DNA of 37,565 nucleotides from an uncultured Prochlorococcus sp. Its GTDB lineage: Bacteria > Cyanobacteriota > Cyanobacteriia > PCC-6307 > Cyanobiaceae. The notes under the pieces are model-generated. The model was given only the letters and a program-made list of their open reading frames with translations, was not told where the DNA came from and searched no databases. Location of the stretch: contig CACIRS010000012.1 of the NCBI GenBank assembly GCA_902589115.1, positions 1-37,565 on the forward strand. Reading direction: 5' to 3'. A program made the position numbers and the translations under genes. Of this stretch, positions 34,818 through 37,565 are shown piece by piece (within the stretch, counting starts at the first letter, position 1; the number at the start of each line of letters is the position of its first letter).

Positions 34818-36410
34818 TTAATTGATTAGAAGTTGAAAGTTTTTTGCAGTTAGATTTTGATTATGTTTAGCTAACCATATATGCCTCCACTTATCACTTA
34901 TGGCTTCACCAAATAAAGTAATAACTGAATAGCAACTTATTAATAATATTAATTCTGACCAATTAAATGAACTTAATGATTCTATCAATTGCCAGCCCAA
35001 ACCTGTACCTCCAATCAAGCCTACGACTGTAGTCTCTCTCAAAATTATATCTGTTCTATAAGCAGCATACGCTAAATAAGAATTACTTTCCTGACTAAAA
35101 CAACCATAAACCCAAGCTATATGAGAAGAAGCAGACAATGATCTTAATGCCACTTTTTGATTATTTGATTGTTGATCTAATTTTTCTTTTAGAAGCCTAC
35201 CTAGTACACCTGAATGATGTATACCTAAAGCTAATGCTGCTACAAATAAATTAGGATTCGTAGTTAAGACAAACAATAGGGCAGATAGTGGTGGAGGTAT
35301 TAATCTGAAAAAAGACCAAACTATACTTTGAATGTTATGACCTAATTTTGTTGGGAAAAGCATCATTAATAAAGGAGGTAAGCCAATAGCTATAGCTGCA
35401 GAAAGTATCGTTAATAGAAGAGTATGTGAAAATAAATTAATCCAATTCATATCCTTTGCAGTATCAATAAGATCACTGAATTTAGGTAAATTGATTAGAT
35501 TTATATTTTCTGGTAAAAGTAATCTTATATCTAGTCTATCTAACCATATTATGCTAAAAATTAAAATAATAATCAATACGATTGAAGATAAAAATAATTT
35601 TCTGTAATTATTTATTGGGGAGCTATCACTTTGTCTCAATAAACTTGTAAATCTTTCAACTATTACCATTGCTATGGCTAGAAACCATAGAGAAGTCCAC
35701 ATCTCTCTAAATTGAAGAGACTGAAGAGTTAGCTTTAGATTATTACCTATGCCTCCCATTCCAAAAACCCCTAACAATGTAGCTCCTCTAAGAGCACATT
35801 CTAATCGATATCCAATATAGCTAAATATAGTAGGAGTTATACTTGGTATTAAAGAACTAATCATTGAAGATAGAGGCCCTCCACCACATTTAAGAAGTGC
35901 TATTAGAGTCCTTTTGTCTAATACATCTAGTTGTGAACTTATTACCCTTGCAACAAGAGATGAATACGGTATTGTTATTGCAATAATCGCTACCCATGCA
36001 TTAATACCGAATATCTGAAGTAGTAAAAGGCCCCATATTAATTCATGAATTGATCTTAGTAATGTTAAAACTAATTTTAAAATTTTAGGTACAAAACTAT
36101 TTACTCCAATCGAATCCCAGAATATGTTTGATGATAATATGCCTAGAAATATTCCTATGAATGAACTTACTGTCCAACTAATTAACGCTGTAGAAAAGGT
36201 GACTTGAAGAGCAGTCCATGCATTCCATAGGACAATTGGTTCCAAGGATGGACTAGTTGAGGAAATAAAGAATTTTATTACTACGTCTAAGCCTCCAGCA
36301 TGAAAACCTAAAAGATAACTTATTACTATTGGGATTAAAGCTATGGAAGGTAAAATTGGTAAAATTGTTGGAGTTATATTTACTAATTTCATTTTTCTAA
36401 ATAAAGCCAT
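34818..36410 (-). CDS. phnE: Phosphonate/phosphite ABC transporter permease, two fused permease domains
   Basis: A 530-residue membrane protein, twice the length of a normal PhnE (about 260 aa). The first permease half spans about 55-265 with RSIHELIWGLLLLQIFGINAW and ECALRGATLLGVFGMGGIGN; the second about 325-510 with SFFRLIPPPLSALLFVLTTN and DIILRETTVVGLIGGTGLGW. Each half ends with the PhnE-type R-x-x-T-V/L-x-G-x-x-G block. Fusion yields both halves of the pore in one chain. It overlaps the end of phnC by 22 bp. Confidence 0.9.
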   Translation of the reverse strand: MALFRKMKLVNITPTILPILPSIALIPIVISYLLGFHAGGLDVVIKFFISSTSPSLEPIVLWNAWTALQVTFSTALISWTVSSFIGIFLGILSSNIFWDSIGVNSFVPKILKLVLTLLRSIHELIWGLLLLQIFGINAWVAIIAITIPYSSLVARVISSQLDVLDKRTLIALLKCGGGPLSSMISSLIPSITPTIFSYIGYRLECALRGATLLGVFGMGGIGNNLKLTLQSLQFREMWTSLWFLAIAMVIVERFTSLLRQSDSSPINNYRKLFLSSIVLIIILIFSIIWLDRLDIRLLLPENINLINLPKFSDLIDTAKDMNWINLFSHTLLLTILSAAIAIGLPPLLMMLFPTKLGHNIQSIVWSFFRLIPPPLSALLFVLTTNPNLFVAALALGIHHSGVLGRLLKEKLDQQSNNQKVALRSLSASSHIAWVYGCFSQESNSYLAYAAYRTDIILRETTVVGLIGGTGLGWQLIESLSSFNWSELILLISCYSVITLFGEAISDKWRHIWLAKHNQNLTAKNFQLLIN

Positions 36411-37132
36411 TCTAAAATTGATTCGTTAATTATCTTTGGATGCTCATCAATTACTAAGCTGCCGTTTTTTAGACCAATTACACGATTGAAATTATCCTTT
36501 AATTCTGGCCTATGTAAACTAATAATAGATGTTTGTGGTGGTGATATCTTTTTTAAAGGCCTTTGATTTAAAAGTATTGGTAATAGTTCTTTAATAAGAG
36601 AAGGATCAAGGTTGGAAAGAGGTTCGTCAGCAAGCAGAAGTTCGGCTTCTTGTCTCAGAATCCTTGCTATGGCTACTCTTTGTCTTTGTCCACCTGATAT
36701 TTCATTTATAGAGGCATTTAATATATTTTTATTTAAACCCACAGCTTCTAAACATTCTAATGAATAGTTCGCTTCAATAGTAAATATTAGGTTTAATAGA
36801 GCCCAAATTATGTTTCTTTTCCCAATTACACCTGTATTAATATTTTGACCAATATTTAATTCATTTATTAATCTTAAATCTTGCCACAATGTCGCTATCT
36901 TGCATCTATTCCTTTTGCTTAATGAATTATATGGTTGTCCTTCCCATAGAACTATGCCTGATGAAGGAATTATAGTTCCATTTGCAATAGATATAAGAGT
37001 ACTTTTACCTGCTCCACTCGGACCGAGAAGAGCTATCTTGTCTCCTTTTTTTACTCTTAAATTAATTTCATTTAACCGATATGAATTACCTTCTTTAAAT
37101 GTAATTTTTTTTAATTCTAAAATATTATTCAA
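36389..37132 (-). CDS. phnC: Phosphonate/phosphite ABC transporter ATP-binding protein
   Basis: A 247-residue ATPase: Walker A LLGPSGAGKSTLI near residue 35, Q-loop TLWQDLRLINEL, signature EISGGQRQRVAIARIL near residue 143, Walker B LLLADEPLSNLDPS, and switch SLHRPE. The DLRL Q-loop and downstream order fit PhnC. Its ATG overlaps the phnD stop (ATGA-type) and its end overlaps phnE by 22 bp, so the three are tightly coupled. It supplies energy for import across the inner membrane. Confidence 0.9.
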   Translation of the reverse strand: MNNILELKKITFKEGNSYRLNEINLRVKKGDKIALLGPSGAGKSTLISIANGTIIPSSGIVLWEGQPYNSLSKRNRCKIATLWQDLRLINELNIGQNINTGVIGKRNIIWALLNLIFTIEANYSLECLEAVGLNKNILNASINEISGGQRQRVAIARILRQEAELLLADEPLSNLDPSLIKELLPILLNQRPLKKISPPQTSIISLHRPELKDNFNRVIGLKNGSLVIDEHPKIINESILEWLYLEK

Positions 37133-37565
37133 TTTATCTTACCAAGTTTTCGTCCAATACTTTCAATATCCTTATATTGTTCTTTTGATGCTGCGACAAA
37201 TTTTTTAGCGCCAAATAATTGAAGGACTTTTTTTTGATTTGGGTTTTTCTGATCAAAGCTTAGTAAAGCTTTTTTCAGTTTATTAGTAAAACCATCTCCA
37301 AACTTTATATCTATATTGGGGTGAGCTAGCCAATGATAATTAGCATAAGGAGGTGTCCTCCAAATTACTTTTACTTTAGATTCGTGCAATTTTTCTTCCA
37401 TTTTATTAGTTATCCAAACTTGCTCATTCAAAACACCTGCCTCATAGCTGCCGCTTTTAACTAAAGCAATAGTTGCATCATGACTTCCACTAAATCCTGC
37501 AGTTTTCCCTTTAAAGTCTTTTATGTCTACCCCTGCTTTCTTAAGAAAGTGTTGGGGCATAAGTC
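37129..37565 (-). CDS. phnD: Phosphonate/phosphite binding protein PhnD, C-terminal part (cut by window edge)
   Basis: The frame stays open to the right edge, so about half of a normal 290-300-residue PhnD is missing, including the signal peptide. The visible part has FSGSHDATIALVKSGSYEAG, VLNEQVW, VIWRTPPYANYHWLAHP (ligand-side residues in this family) and a C-terminal helix ending KLGKIN. Prochlorococcus PhnD-type proteins bind methylphosphonate and phosphite with differing preference; which one cannot be decided from this half. Stop overlaps phnC start. Confidence 0.88.
   Translation of the reverse strand, partial: LMPQHFLKKAGVDIKDFKGKTAGFSGSHDATIALVKSGSYEAGVLNEQVWITNKMEEKLHESKVKVIWRTPPYANYHWLAHPNIDIKFGDGFTNKLKKALLSFDQKNPNQKKVLQLFGAKKFVAASKEQYKDIESIGRKLGKIN

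Overview
The window looks like chromosomal DNA of a marine picocyanobacterium, most probably a low-light Prochlorococcus. This rests on the AT-rich composition, very short intergenic gaps, a B12-dependent class II ribonucleotide reductase, a CbiX-type cobaltochelatase, a CPP1-like protein, DUF2811/DUF2862/DUF3531 proteins, a VTE6-like DUF92 protein and a phnD-phnC-phnE cluster with a double-length permease. No strain can be named from sequence reading alone. No rRNA, insertion sequence, integrase or CRISPR array was seen; there is one tRNA, Ser (UGA).

Layout. 1-2.6 kb: the 3' part of a glycerol-3-phosphate-dehydrogenase-like gene followed by an N-acetylhexosamine-kinase-like gene. 2.7-4.4 kb: a secreted lytic transglycosylase and an unknown gene. 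4.4-6.7 kb: metY and metA, which together form the O-acetylhomoserine route to homocysteine. 6.7-7.3 kb: an AlkB-type dioxygenase. 7.4-7.7 kb: a small membrane-anchored Ala/Glu/Lys-rich protein. 7.8-11.7 kb (minus): a complete polar amino-acid ABC importer in the order binding protein, two permeases, ATPase, as in the cyanobacterial NatFGH-BgtA system. 12-14.9 kb (minus): an FAD oxidase and a SulP/BicA-like anion transporter. 14.9-18.9 kb: cbiX, a DUF2811 protein, a GMC oxidoreductase and a pair of overlapping small genes. 19-20 kb: a lumenal pentapeptide-repeat protein and a SemiSWEET-like protein.

The stretch from about 20 to 23.5 kb is the most accessory-looking part: a small secreted protein, a compact minus-strand cassette (48-aa basic peptide, ribbon-helix-helix protein, GIY-YIG/T5orf172-like protein), a 37-aa membrane peptide, a DUF2862 protein, an RTX repeat protein and tRNA-Ser. 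From 23.7 kb the window returns to housekeeping genes: nrdJ, a methyltransferase, prfC, a CPP1-like protein, hslO, an energy-coupling-type ATPase, rsmE and a VTE6-like gene. It ends in a minus-strand phnD-phnC-phnE-SGNH esterase operon whose first gene is cut by the window edge.

The observations most worth checking are these. The FAD oxidase frame continues about 80 conserved-looking codons upstream of its first ATG/GTG/TTG, which suggests an ATT start. A 47-codon protein-like frame overlaps the end of the 100-aa gene at 18.6 kb and also lacks a canonical start. The three-gene peptide/RHH/GIY-YIG-like cassette has toxin-antitoxin-like architecture but degenerate nuclease residues. Two strong terminators (20.07 kb and 27.03 kb) are not explained by an adjacent gene end. 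All family assignments come from motif reading; no database search was possible.
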